64,000 bases of DNA from Massospora cicadina (taxonomy: Eukaryota > Entomophthoromycota > Entomophthoromycetes > Entomophthorales > Entomophthoraceae), in assembly GCA_022478985.1 (NCBI GenBank), contig JAKSZP010018510.1, positions 1 through 64,000 on the forward strand, written 5' to 3'. The position numbers and the translations under genes are program-made. The notes below the pieces were generated by a model that was not told the origin of the DNA, did no database searches, and saw only the letters and a list, made by a program, of their open reading frames with translations. Numbering within the stretch: position 1 is the first letter of the stretch; the number at the start of each line of letters is the position of its first letter. Below, one piece after another: positions 1 through 10,101 of this stretch.

Positions 1-250
1 TTTGGTTTCACTGCCAAACTGGGAGGCAGATTGGTAGAATTGGAGAAGCTGCGAGTGTATTGTCTTCATTAACTGCAAGTGGTGGAGTAATTCCTGATGA
101 TGGAACCCAGCTACTTGGAGTAAATGGTACAAGGTGGGATGTACAAAGTGACGCAGATAGCGTTCTGTACATCCAGTTCCACCATGATCTACATTGAGCG
201 AAGAACTTTGAGAAAATATCATCATATGGTCCAGCACTGCAAAAGCCCAT
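1..250 (-). pseudogene. gag N-terminal fragment of element D (putative)
   Basis: One minus-strand frame is open from about 186 to 1 and encodes a His/Leu/Gln-rich helical segment containing RYLRHFVHPTLYHLLQ. In style and position it resembles the gag start of element I near 48050 (YLVAYVQPLICQLL). It sits just downstream of the D primer site, where gag belongs. Upstream of 186 the frame is broken. The gag assignment is by position and weak similarity only. Confidence 0.35.
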
Positions 251-552
251 CTTCTATTAACTCAACCTCCAGGGACAACGGCCCCAAATAAGAGGATCTG
301 GAAGGCTTCAGCGAAGTTTGATAAGTGTAGGTTATATTGTTCTGAGGACAGAGAGTGGAGGGTCACCTCAATTGATGGGGGAAATAGAATGTTACAGGTC
401 GCCATATCTCCTATTTGCATATTTATTGCTCAGTTGCTAATATGGGCAGCTTCACAATCTGAGGCTTTTTCTAAAGCTGAATCGTTATTGTCTATTGTCT
501 ATTGATTATTTTATTTTTTAATTTATATTTTTATTGTGAACTTGGGGTGTAT
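251..552. other. Leader region of element D, no gene seen
   Basis: These 300 bases lie between the primer site and the gag-like segment of D. I see no open frame or structured RNA; the T-rich tract around 500-540 is low complexity. Confidence 0.4.
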
Positions 553-568
553 CTGGCAGGGAGCACCA
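553..568 (-). other. Primer binding site of element D
   Basis: On the minus strand this reads TGGTGCTCCCTGCCAG, four bases inside the LTR edge. It shares the first eight bases (TGGTGCTC) with the primer sites of A, E and I, as expected for a site complementary to the CCA end of a tRNA. Confidence 0.55.
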
Positions 569-572
569 GTTT

Positions 573-1101
573 TGTTAGGACCAAAGAGATTGATACCGTG
601 TATCACTTAATATTTGAGGCCAAGGGACCCAAAGCTCCTGGGTGTTAGAATTTACCTATTTGCTTTTCTTAGTAAAAAATTCTTTACTCTGGATACTATG
701 ACAGGAGTGGTAAATACTATATATAAATTTTCCCTATGATTATAGATGTAGGCCGATTTGGATTAAATTGGCAAAGAAGAGAGTAAATTTTATTAGCTTA
801 GAATTCACAATATAAGGGAATCAGGGAGGTTTTTGGTGATCTCCAAGCATTCCAAGATAAGATATATAATTATCAGGAATTGGGGATTTCTGAAGCAGGC
901 TATTTATATTGGTCAAATAGGATTCTCTTGACGAATGGATCAGGTTTGACCCAAGATTGGGAATCTCCAAGGGAGCAATAGTTGCCACATAGGTTGGGGC
1001 TGATCCCCAACTTTGAGAGCCCTTAAATTTTGTCAGGGATTATCCCCAATAGATGGTTGGGCTATTTGGTCAGATTGGGGTCAATTCCCTTTGGTCAAAC
1101 A
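573..1101 (-). repeat. 5' LTR of element D
   Basis: A 529-bp segment bounded by TG...CA with an imperfect 13-14 bp terminal inverted repeat. No second copy lies in the window, so the boundaries rest on the inverted ends, the adjacent primer site, and the abrupt change to A integrase sequence at 1102. Confidence 0.5.
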
Positions 1102-1861
1102 TCTGAATCTACAATTTGGGTAGGAATCCCAACAGTAACTATGATATACTTGACTAAGCCCAGTGCTCATATTCAGTAGTTCCATTATGTCAATGGATAC
1201 TGTATTCCAGGAAAACCCTAGGCGGATCAGTTGATATCTGTGTGGTGTTCTTATGTAGTTTATGCTGTTGATATTCCACACAGCAAGGCAGATAATCGGC
1301 AACATCATAGTTGATAGACTTCCAGTAATTATACTGGTGAATGTGATCAGTTGTCTTCCTCAGGCCTCTATGCCCAATAATCTTATGTGCAGACTGAACT
1401 ATTACCGCTCGTTATGATGGTTTCAGAAATAGTAATAATTTCACATTGATCAACCTGAAAACTTGTTCATTATGGGTCTCAGTGTTTTCCATTTCTTTTC
1501 AAAGTGCAACCTGGATTGCTTGGGGCTCGTTCCTGATTTATCCATCAACCATCCATTGAAATAGCTCATCAGCCTGATAGCTTATCACTTGGACTATTAT
1601 TACCTTGATAAGCCTTCTGCATTTTGATGAGAAGCTCCAGCTTAATGGAATATTTCAAAGTCGTAATTTTGAAGCTTCAGTAACCATTAAGCCAGACGTT
1701 CTTCTGGCTCCTTTAGATTATGCAGTCAGCGCAGGGAGGAGTGGTTCATCGCCTCTTTAAAATGCATACCGTGGATATACACATGAAACTTCTTACAGGC
1801 GTAAATCACCATGAGGCATTCGTGCTCAGTAACGGTGTAGTTCCGTTCTGCTGCTAATGAC
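1102..1861 (-). pseudogene. Element A pol 3' part: RNase H and integrase zinc region
   Basis: Translating the minus strand gives the RNase H C-terminal half, with ERNYTVTEHECLMVIYACK and later a LHNLKEPEERL motif. An integrase N-terminal zinc-binding stretch follows, and then the first catalytic-core strand, SWNTVSIDIMELL, whose Asp is the first D of the DDE triad. Several in-frame stops are present, including one where SLRWLH is expected, plus frame changes. The homologous stretch in element G is 43990-44700. The rest of the integrase is missing because D begins at 1101. Confidence 0.75.
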
Positions 1862-1866
1862 ATCCA
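1862..1866. other. Target site duplication of B (left copy, ATCCA)
   Basis: ATCCA precedes the B LTR here and is repeated exactly at 10953-10957 just after the other LTR. Five bases is the usual Ty3/gypsy duplication size. This fixes the outer limits of B. Confidence 0.85.
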
Positions 1867-2715
1867 TGTAAGGATAGTGTCTATAACTCTTCAGTTTCCA
1901 GCGTAATAGTGCTCTGTGCACATAGCCAATGCTTGGAAACTAGCCGTTAGTACTAAAGCTATTAGCGCCCAGCAGAGGGTGCTGGAGCAATAATAACCAA
2001 AAATAATAAGCGTGGTATTCATAATTATTAACACACCAAAAATGACGCGGTGCACAAAGAGGAAGGGGTTAAGCGTCTCAAATTGGAGGGAACCCAGGTG
2101 AACCAAGGGTGAACTAGGGGATAGCTTTATTGTCTCCATAATGGCAAGGTTAAAGGAGCGCAAGACCTCCTCGAAGAGATTCACACACAGGATCAATAGA
2201 AAAATTATAGATAAAACGGTAAAATGGTGAAATTGTTTATTTTTAAATCGACTAATAAGGAATGTTGGTCAGGAAAAACATATTTAACCAACATTGGGGA
2301 ACTAAAAATTTGCTGCAGTGGGCCCAAGCACTGACCCACCAATAGGACAACACTACCATCTGAATTGGTCAAATATGCTAAAACTGACTTCACTCAAGTT
2401 ATTGATTAAAGTTGTTTCAGCCTGACCGCATTGTTTCATAAATGGAATGGGTTTGGAAACCCCATTCCTTGACGAACCAAATGGAACCATCCGCATTAAT
2501 TAGATAGACCATCCATTTTAACGCCTGGACTAACATAAGGGGCTGGGAATTTGGCACCCCACTAGGACCAACCTGTGCATATTTTGCCCTTACCCAGCGC
2601 TGGTCTAGGGTGTGCTTCAGGTCTGGGAGGCCCTATAACTTCACCTTTTGGGCCTCCAAGCGTCCAGCCTTATATTTGGGGTTGGTCCCCACTATGATGT
2701 CATGTGGCCATGACA
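1867..2715 (-). repeat. 3' LTR of element B
   Basis: In minus orientation it starts TGTCATGG and ends CTATCCTTACA. It matches the right LTR, the solo LTR at 23868-24711 and the split solo LTR at 32534-34764. The latter two contain long open stretches in the same frame, but these are repeat sequence and not evidence of a gene. Confidence 0.88.
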
Positions 2716-2730
2716 TTACCCTCTCCTCCC
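2716..2730 (-). other. Polypurine tract of element B
   Basis: The minus strand reads GGGAGGAGAGGGTAA directly before the 3' LTR, the expected place for the plus-strand DNA primer. The last three bases are also the stop codon of the chromodomain frame. Confidence 0.7.
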
Positions 2731-4194
2731 AATGGGGCTCAACCCCCCTCCAGGGGCTTGCGCAAGGGAAACGTTCTTGTGGGCAGGGGCCATCTTCATG
2801 GCGGCAACAATCGGTTTAGGTTGAGATCCAGAATCCTGGGGGAAGCGCTGGTGGAAGGCTTCAATCAGATCTTGGGCATGCACACAGTCGCACACTGGAA
2901 CCCAACTGTTCTCTGCAGCGTCAAAGCCCTTCCAGGATACCAGGTACTCAAGTCTTCTTATAATGCAGCGTGAGGCAACTATTTCTTCCACCTCCCACTC
3001 TGGCGCCCCATCCACGAGATAGGCCTCAGGAGTATCTGGTGGGGGCCCTCAAACAACGTCAGTTTACTCTCATGAAACACCAAGAAGATCTGGAATGAGG
3101 GGTGGAGATCTAGCTGGTACGAGGCATGACCCACCTTTCTAACCACGCGGTAGGGCCCAATCCTCTTTGGTCCCAGCTTCTTACATGGCTGCTTGATTGG
3201 GATGTTACGAGCATCAAGCATCACGAGATCCCCTTCCTTGTATGCAGGACCCACTCGGCACTTCCCATTGGCGTTCTCCTTATATACCTGCATGGCCGCC
3301 TCCAAGCTTGTGGAAAACCCCTGGTGGACCTTCTTGATTGTCTTAGCAAATTCCACCACCGCTTCAACCTTAGACCCACAGCTGGGCTCCATGTTTAAGG
3401 CGGGGTTAAAGCCATAGCTGGTGAAAATGGGGAACAACCAATCAAGGAATGAAACGTGTTGTTGTAACTTAATTGGGCCATAGGAAGGTGAGAAGCCCAA
3501 TCTGAATGATCTGCGGCAGTGTAACACCTCAGGAACTGTTCCAAAAACTGGTTCACTCGTTCAGTCTACCCATCTGATTGGGGGTGATAGGCAGTTGAAT
3601 GGCAGGGGCGAATCTGAAGAGCCTTACACAAGTCTTCCCAAAAGACATAGGTAAATTGGGGTCCCCAGTCAGATAATCTTTTGGGGGAACCCTATGGAAC
3701 GAAAACACATGTGTGACGAAGAGCCTTGCCATCACAGCCGTGGTGATTGTATATCTGCAAGGAATGGAGTGGACGAACTTTAAAAACTGGTCCACCACCA
3801 CCATGATGGCATCATAACCATCAGAGACAGGTAGTTAATGATGAAATCACCCAAAAGGGAAGTCAAGGGCCCATCAGCCTTTTGGACTGGTACCAACAAC
3901 CCTGCAAAGGTTAATTGGGTTTCATCTGGTTGCATATAAGGCTATTTACAATACCGCCCCACCTGAGCAGGCAAGCCCTTCCAATTGTAGGTGCGACGTA
4001 TCAACTCCAAGGTCTTTGCTTTCCCAGGATGACCAATGGTGATTTCATCATTATGGTCCCAGATGATTTCCAGGCGTAGTGGTCCAGAAGGTACCCAAAG
4101 GCGCCCCTAAAACACACCATCTCATCCTTTAGATGATAACCCCTGAATAGATCCTTTTGATTTAAAGCGCTCTTAGCAAGTACCATAGTATATT

Positions 4195-4199
4195 CACCC
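4195..4199. other. Target site duplication of C (left copy)
   Basis: CACCC here and CACCT at 7346-7350 flank element C, matching in four of five bases. They join the B sequence between RNase H and integrase. Confidence 0.6.
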
Positions 4200-5033
4200 T
4201 GTTGAGTAATTGACTGGACCTAATTGTCAGATATTCAATCATATCAGATATCAGCAATCATGGTTTAGGTGTATCCTAAGTATATCTGAACTTGGGAATT
4301 GTGGCCTAGCAATTTCACTTAATTATAATTGACTATGATGACATGGGCTCAAGGGCTTTGTTGGTTAGGTGGAACTTAAATTTAGGTTTTGACTTAATGA
4401 CTCGGGCACGTGGGCTTTGTTAATCTATGTCAAAATTAGTTTTTAATGTCAGTCAAGTTTTTGATCGAATTAATTACTAATTAGTGATATGAATCGCCTT
4501 GGTATGTGCTGCCAATTGCATGTGAAATTGAATCGGTTCAGCTATTTTGAAGATGTGTATGAAATGCCATCTCAAGAATGATGATGGTGTTTACTCCAAC
4601 CCTGAGTCTGAGTATGATGCCCTGAGTCAAAGTATTTGTAGACATTCTTACAAACATTTTATGTGGCCAAATGTCATTGAAAATGAGACGTCATGGATAA
4701 GATGTGGTTAACATCAAACCCTATAAATAACCCTCAAGTTGATACTAATAAATTATATTCAACTACTTGAATTGTTTATAATTTTATTTTATAGATTTTT
4801 TTGTATTTAGTAATATCTTTTATATTAGTTGGCTTTTACTTGATATCAGTAAGTTTAGGGCGGCGTGCCATCGTCCAAGTAAAAATGACAGGGAATATAA
4901 ATTAAATACTACCAAGAAGCTATAATTTAAATCTAATCACCATCCTGTCTGATGTCTTCAAACAATAGATGCTCAAAACTGCATTTCACACCTGATAAAG
5001 AACCAGCCATCAGACAAAGCCCAAAATTCAACA
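4200..5033 (+). repeat. 5' LTR of element C
   Basis: An 834-bp LTR starting TGTTGAGTAATTGACTGG and ending AAAATTCAACA. A CCCTATAAATAACCC stretch near 4720 is a candidate TATA box. The second copy is longer only because it carries a SINE. Confidence 0.85.
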
Positions 5034-5035
5034 AA

Positions 5036-5052
5036 TGGCGCTCATGGCTGGG
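5036..5052 (+). other. Primer binding site of element C
   Basis: TGGCGCTCATGGCTGGG begins two bases after the LTR. It begins with TGG as expected for pairing with a tRNA CCA end, and is similar but not identical to the TGGTGCTCACT sites of the other elements. Confidence 0.5.
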
Positions 5053-5102
5053 ACCGCAGATGGTGACCATGATGATGATGATGAGGAGCATCTGATCGCT
5101 TA

Positions 5103-5829
5103 ATGCATCAGGACGCTGAATAAGCATGAGCGTAATTATACAGTGACTGAAATAGAATGTCTGGCTGTCATCTATGCTTGTAAACAATTTCAGGTCTACA
5201 CTCATGGCACCAAATTTCAAGTAGTAACAGATCACAGCTCATTACGATGGCTCCACAATCTCAAGGAACCTGAAGAATGGTTAGCCCGCTGGGCTCTGAA
5301 ATTACATTTGTATGATTATGAAATTATTCATAAAGCTGGAGTGGCCCATCAAAATGCAGATGGACTATTGCGACTTCCTATCATAGCTGTCCTGAGCAGT
5401 TTGGCTGATGAGCTTCATGACAAAAAGATTAACTGAAAGTATGGAGATGAACCAACTGAAGTTCAAAAAATGATTGAGAAAGCATTAATTGACACTGAAT
5501 ATTGAAATGGAGTTCTATACAAGCTTAAGCCTGATGGACAATGTCAAATCTTCCCAAAACCTTCCTACTGAGTGAAGATTATTACACAAGCACACAAGGC
5601 TGTCAGGCATGGGGGAATGACTAAGTTCAAGGAAGAAAATTTAGTAGTATATCGTGACACTCATAGCGCAGGCCGCGCGCACAAACTAGCCTCACTTTGG
5701 AAGGGTACATTTATTATATTGGAGAAATCGTCTGAAGATGTATATAACATCAAGGATCAAGGTGGCTGGGTTGTGAATCAAGTACATGCTAATTTCCTTC
5801 ATCCATATCATAAAGAATTAATAACATAA
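5103..5829 (+). pseudogene. Element C pol remnant: RNase H end and integrase C-terminal end
   Basis: From about 5119 the frame reads the RNase H tail: NYTVTEIECLAVIYACKQF, then VVTDHSSLRWLHNLKEPEEW, and a YDYEIIHKAGVAHQNADGL motif typical of Ty3/gypsy RNase H. A linker follows with two stops. The frame then jumps straight to the integrase C-terminal strand region: LWKGTFIILEKSSEDVYNIK and VNQVHANFLHPYHKEL, ending in TAA near 5829. The zinc domain is partial (AVRHGG near 5600) and the whole DDE core is absent, so the deletion falls near 5655. Confidence 0.75.
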
Positions 5830-6216
5830 AAAGAAAAAAATAAAGAATAAAAATAATAAAAATAATAAAAAAATAATCATAATAAAAAAATAACAAAAAA
5901 TAAAAAGTAAAAACGAAAAAAAGAAATAATAATAATAATTGCAAGCCATAGAGTTTATTTCATAAAATTGATGACTCGCTGGCATTAGAACTAGGTACCC
6001 ATTCATTGGTAGGGGGAAGAGTACAATTGAACCAGAGAAGTCTACCCTGATGGAGATGTGCTAAACTCAAGAAAGCTTGGCACCAGGCACACTGGCCCTG
6101 TCAGCTTAGGAAAGGCTATTGAGATAATGTTCAAAATTTGAGGAACGCAAAAAGTTAGACGTTGTGACCCAGGAAGAAGGGTACCCACCACATATATCCA
6201 GTCAAGGTGGGGGAAG
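5830..6216 (+). other. 3' non-coding part of element C with A-rich tract and polypurine tract
   Basis: Positions 5826-5940 are an A-rich low-complexity run of AAT/AAAT units. The rest has no open frame. The polypurine tract AAGGTGGGGGAAG (6204-6216) abuts the 3' LTR. Confidence 0.65.
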
Positions 6217-7345
6217 TGTTGAGTAATTGACTGGACCTAATTGTCAGATATTAAATCATATCAGATATCAGCAATTATGGTTCAGGTGTATCTTAGGTAT
6301 ATCCAAACTTGGGAATTGTGGCCTAGCAATTTCACTTAATTATATTTGACTATGATGACATAGGCTTGAGGGCTTTGTTGGGGTCAAACTTAAATTTTTG
6401 TTTTGACTTAATGACTTGGGCACGTGGACTCTGTTGGTCTATGTTAAAATCAGTTTTTAATGTCAGTCAAGTTTTTGATCAAATTAATTACCAATTAGTG
6501 ATATGAATTGCATTGGTATGTGCTGCCAATTGCATGTGAAAGTGAATTGGTTCAGCTAATTTAAATTTTAAATTTTATTTGAGGTGGGCCAACCTGGGGA
6601 TGGTACCACACCAATTAGGGAAGTGAAGAAAATGGGAAAGGAGGATAAAACCCGGAAAACCTCCATGCGCGGCATATGATAGGCCAGGAACTCCATGGAC
6701 CGCCTTTGCTATTTGCTATCTCAGTTTGGGGCATTGGCGCGCAAAACCAACACAGTCAAAATCGTCCCCTACCCAAAGTCCATTACTGGGATTGAACTCG
6801 GGAGGCAGTGGTAGAGGGTCCATACTCTACCACTGGGGTATCCTCCCTTGGTTCAGCTATTTTGAAGATGCATATGAAACGCCATCTTGAGAATGATGAT
6901 GAAGTTTACTCTGACCCTGAGGCTGAGTATGATGCCCTGAGTCAAAGTATTTGTAGACGTTCTTAAAAACATTTACATGGCCAAGTGCCATTAAAATGAG
7001 ACGTTATGGGTAAGATGTGGCTAACATCAAACCCTATAAATAACCCTCCAGTTGATACTAATAAAATATATTCAACTACTTGACTTGTTTATAATTTATT
7101 TTATAAACTTTTTTGTGTTTAGTAATTTCTTTTGTAATAGTCCGCTTTTACTTGGGATCAGTAAGATCAGGGCGGCGTGCCATTGTCCAAGTAAAAATGA
7201 CAGGAATATGAATTAAATACTACCAAGAAGCTATAACTTAAATCTAATCACCATCCTGTCTGTTGTCTTCAAACTATAGATGCTCAAAACTGCATTTAAC
7301 ACCTGACGAAAGAATTAGCCATCAGACAAAGCCCAAAATTCAACA
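6217..7345 (+). repeat. 3' LTR of element C, carrying a SINE
   Basis: It aligns to 4200-5033 from end to end except for an insertion at 6559-6847 and its duplicated flank. It ends TCAACA at 7345. Confidence 0.85.
6559..6847 (-). mobile_element. tRNA-derived SINE inserted in the C LTR
   Basis: Comparison of the two C LTRs exposes a 289-bp insertion flanked by a perfect 12-bp duplication, TTGGTTCAGCTA (6547-6558 and 6848-6859). Read on the minus strand, it begins GGGAGGATACCCCAGTGGTA. A polymerase III A box (TGGTAGAGTATGG, 6820-6832) is followed by a B box (GAGTTCAATCCC, 6788-6799), spaced as in a tRNA. It ends in an A/T-rich tail at the left. The acceptor stem does not close, so this is not a working tRNA gene. 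A tRNA-like head, short length, A/T tail and longer duplication than an LTR element makes are the marks of a SINE mobilised by a LINE. I saw no other copy here. Confidence 0.85.
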
Positions 7346-8700
7346 CACCTGACAGCGGCTGAGAAAGGACAACCTTTCTGAACATACTTATTCCTCTGCG
7401 TTTTTTAAGAGGTGCAAGCGCTGGCCCATTAGCCATGGAGAGGAAGCTGCGGTAGAAAATTATCAGGAGGAATCATCACCTTTGTTTGTGGACTTCTACC
7501 TCCTTTGGATCAGGAGCTAAAGCAGGGTTGCAGCTTAAAGCATCTGCCAAACCATTATCTTTGCCCTTGGTGAATTTGTAAGAAAATGAAAATTGGGCAA
7601 GGGTCTCATGCCAACTGGTCTGCCGTGGGGTTAGACATGAGGGGCGCAGTAGTACAGCAAGGCATGGTGAACTGTACATATGCAGAATGGATGGGTAGAG
7701 CCATGCAAGTGGTGACACCAATATGTCAGCTCCTCCACCACTGCTAGTAACTCCTTGTTTTAAACGGCGTAATTCAACTCAGGCAGAGACATGTTCCTGG
7801 AAAAAATATCCCCCCGGATGCTCTATCCCATCTTCGCCTACTTGTAACAAGGCAGCTGCTATGGCAAAGTTGGAGGCATCCATAGACACAATGAACTTTT
7901 TGATAGGGTCGACATGGCAAAGGACAGACGTGGACAACAGGGTGCTTCTCACTGCTTGGAAAGCATTCTCCAAAACGGAGGACCACTGAAGCACCTTTGC
8001 ACCGCTAGCCTTATATAAGGAGCTGCCACCTCGGATAGATTCAGTGTGAACTTCTTGAGGAATGTACACGTCCCCAAAAAGCTTCTCAATTCCTTGATGG
8101 AGGTGGGGGCGGGCCACTCACAAATTGCCTTCTCCTTGTCTGGAGTTATCATGTGTCCTTGGTCAAACATGATGTTGCCCAGAAAAGTGACCTGGGACTT
8201 GAAAAACTCACACTTGCTTATCTTCAGTGTAAGGCTAACTGCCTTTAACCTCTCCACCACTTGCCTAAGGCTTTCTTCATGGGACTCCTGATTAGGGGAA
8301 AACACCAGGATATCATCCATATAGGCAACCGCGCATACCCCCAAAAAGTCCCTCAACGCAGCATCAATGCGGCGTTGAAAGATGGCAAGGCATTCTTAAA
8401 CCCAAAGGTCATGACCCAAAACTGGAATATCCCTTTTCTGGTGCGGAATGTGGTTAGCCACTCCTGGCCCTTCTTGATCCAAATCTGATTGAACGCATTG
8501 AGACAATCCAACTTGGAGAAGACTTTAGCCTTCTCCACATAGCGCGCAATCTGAGAGTCCAAAGTGATGGGATGTAGATCTGGTACAGTGACGCTGTTAA
8601 GGTTACCATAGTCCACACATGGGCGCAAAGTACCATCAGACTTCTCAACAAAGAGAAGTGGAGAGCATACATAGGAAGTACGCTGAAAAATTGCACTTTT
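7346..8700 (-). pseudogene. Element B reverse transcriptase and RNase H
   Basis: Reading leftward on the minus strand, the reverse transcriptase shows LRPCVDYGNLNSVTV, then KVFSKLDCLNAFNQIWIKKG, then the catalytic strand VAYMDDILVFS near 8310 with both aspartates kept. After it come FLGNIMFDQGHMITPDK and LRSFLGTCTFLKKF. The RNase H then shows KKFIVSMDASNFAIAAALLQ and, near 7560, FSFSYKFTKGKDNGLADALS. The protein is split over at least four frames. The sequence resembles element F (27480-28700) more than A, E, G, H or I, as expected for two chromoviruses. Confidence 0.82.
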
Positions 8701-9310
8701 GGCTAACTATTCCTTCACCCACAAATCCAACGCCTCTTCCTCCCGGACAGTTAATGGGTAAATGGGGGAAGATATATGCACCAGATCCACAGTGAGCTTG
8801 AAGTCACAGTCAAACTCAGAGTGCTCAGGGAGTGCATTAGTGGATGCTGCATCAAAAGAGGATTCCAAACCCTCCAAATAAAAAGGTATAGGAACTTCCA
8901 CTAAGGTCTTCAGCATAGAGGAAAGGCTAAGGGTGTGAAGGTGGGGCCAGTGGGGCAAGTCACCCTGAGCGTCAGCCTCAAACAAAGGAACAACTAGTGT
9001 GCGGCCATTTTTTACTGTTAAGGATAGGGTATTCTCTTTCAAGTTGAATAAACGTCAAACTTCCGCCACCACTCCACACCCAGAATGATAGGGTACAAGA
9101 GGTTTTTGATATCTTAGGAGTGATCTGAAAAGTGGTACTTGCCAACCTGATAATCCACTGTCCCAATGATCTTCAAAGTAAGAATACCTTGAGACGCCCC
9201 TCCCCTAACCATACCACCTGGCAGGTAACTCAGCCCAAGATAGTCATCTAGGCTCAGGTCCATAAAGTTTTCAGTGGCGCCAGTACCACCAGAATAGTGG
9301 TGCTGAGTTT
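8701..9310 (-). pseudogene. Element B protease and protease-RT linker
   Basis: A retropepsin-like domain is read at about 9050-9300. GGTGATENFMDLSLDDYLGL stands where DTGAT... is expected, so the catalytic Asp (GAT) has become Gly (GGT). The later ILGVEWWRK matches the conserved ILG segment of these proteases. Positions 8707-9042 give the linker leading into RT, with FDCDFKLTVDLVHI and PIYPLTVREEEAL, equivalent to the F linker at about 27450-27550. Confidence 0.7.
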
Positions 9311-10088
9311 CCCTAAAGGGAAGAAAGGATAGCAGTTAGTAAAAAATACCCAGAATGATCTTTATTTAAAGCCGAAAATGCCAGTAAATCACTACCCAAC
9401 TCTTCCTCTGGCATTAACAAGTCACCCTGGTATAATTGAATCGAAAAAGGAGAGGGATACTTGGCCACTTTTACTACTGAGGCCACATATCCCACCATAT
9501 CTTCAGCAGGGGCATATACATTTTAATATTGTAGGCGCAGTTCTTTTTCAACTTTCTGAGTGCTTCAAATCATGGAAGAGGTCAAACGGGGATTTTCTGG
9601 GGTGATTCCATACACAGGAATAGGTTCCATATCTGATCCAGGAGAGAGCAAATATGGTTCAGAGGTATATATTAAGGTTTTGTTATAAAACGCGTTTTTA
9701 GACGTGAATGACCCTATTCCCATAACAGCAAAGGAATGCCCGATGTTATCCAAGGCAAACACCCCCAGGGCCATCTGCACCATTCCGCTGGCATTGTCTG
9801 GACGCTCTGTCAAAATAAACCCTGTTTAATAAAAAATTGTCAATTTCAATGGAATGTCTGGGAATCACAACTTCTGGACCTCTTTACGTCTGTATCCACC
9901 AGGTATGAGCATGAAGGGTGAATACTTTCTAGTTTGAGGCAACCATAATAACGCCAAGTTGCTCCAACGTTTGGGAAAAAGAGAAAACAGCGGTGTGGCT
10001 GACCACAGCTGAGGCCCTCAGCTGGTGCTCACCATTTACACTTCAGGAAAGTCCCACACGGAAAAAGTTTGTGCACATGAATTCAAAG
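9311..10088 (-). pseudogene. Element B gag region (by position)
   Basis: This lies between the primer site and protease. Short frames at 9313-9498 and 9565-9813 are open, but I recognise no capsid motif or zinc knuckle. The call rests on order alone. Confidence 0.35.
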
Positions 10089-10099
10089 GTTGGTTGACT
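10089..10099 (-). other. Primer site of element B, complementary to its LTR family
   Basis: The minus strand reads AGTCAACCAAC two bases after the LTR. It does not start TGG, so a tRNA 3' end is unlikely. Its exact 11-nt complement, GTTGGTTGACT, occurs inside the solo B LTR at 24328-24338, and 10 of 11 bases match at 32995-33005. The B LTRs themselves differ at two positions (GTTAGTCGACT in the right LTR). Tf1-type elements prime reverse transcription with the first 11 nt of their own transcript. Confidence 0.65.
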
Positions 10100-10101
10100 A
10101 A

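Larger units (their letters stand above)
1..1101 (-). mobile_element. Element D: 5' end of a Ty3/gypsy-type LTR retrotransposon, cut by the window edge
   Basis: Read on the minus strand, this is an LTR (573-1101), then a tRNA-type primer binding site, then the start of the internal region, which runs off the left edge. The LTR ends form an inverted repeat: TGTTAGGACCAAAG at one end and CTTTGGTCAAACA at the other. It lies against the integrase remnant of element A, so D appears to have inserted into A. The target duplication cannot be checked because the other end is outside the window. Confidence 0.6.
2716..4199 (-). pseudogene. Element B integrase with C-terminal chromodomain
   Basis: The integrase core is read at about 3550-3900, with MVVVDQFLKFVHSIP, then SDWGPQF (second Asp) and TERVNQFLEQF (catalytic Glu). 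A stop replaces the Gln expected before the Thr-Glu. The C-terminal domain (2979-3527) shows YKEGDLVMLDARNIP and a KLGPKRIGPYRV GPY/F-like motif. The chromodomain follows at 2800-3010, with aromatic cage candidates in WEVEEIV, YLVSWKGF and ENSWVP. Chromodomains bind modified histone tails and steer integration to heterochromatin. At least three frame changes break the protein. The N-terminal part stops at the C insertion. Confidence 0.82.
4200..7345 (+). mobile_element. Element C: internally deleted LTR retrotransposon
   Basis: Two direct LTRs (4200-5033 and 6217-7345) with the inverted ends TGTTGA...TCAACA flank only 1.18 kb of internal DNA. This keeps a primer site, part of RNase H, the far 3' end of integrase and a polypurine tract. 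Gag, protease, reverse transcriptase and the integrase core are gone. It lies in plus orientation within minus-strand B. A solo LTR of the same family lies at 46053-46936. Confidence 0.85.

Noticed and set aside
1891..2196. Open frames of about 100-130 codons with hydrophobic stretches at 1891-2196, 10237-10629, 24379-24765 and 34462-34776, suggesting a membrane protein family
   Set aside because: They all lie at the same place in the B LTR, and two of the copies are solo LTRs with target duplications. The similarity comes from the repeat, not from a conserved gene.
5818..6006. A Phe/Tyr-rich minus-strand protein
   Set aside because: It is a translation of the A-rich low-complexity tract of element C.
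6780..6847. A functional tRNA gene
   Set aside because: The A and B boxes are present, but the acceptor stem has no 3' partner and the segment is part of a 289-bp insertion with its own target duplication; it fits a SINE head.
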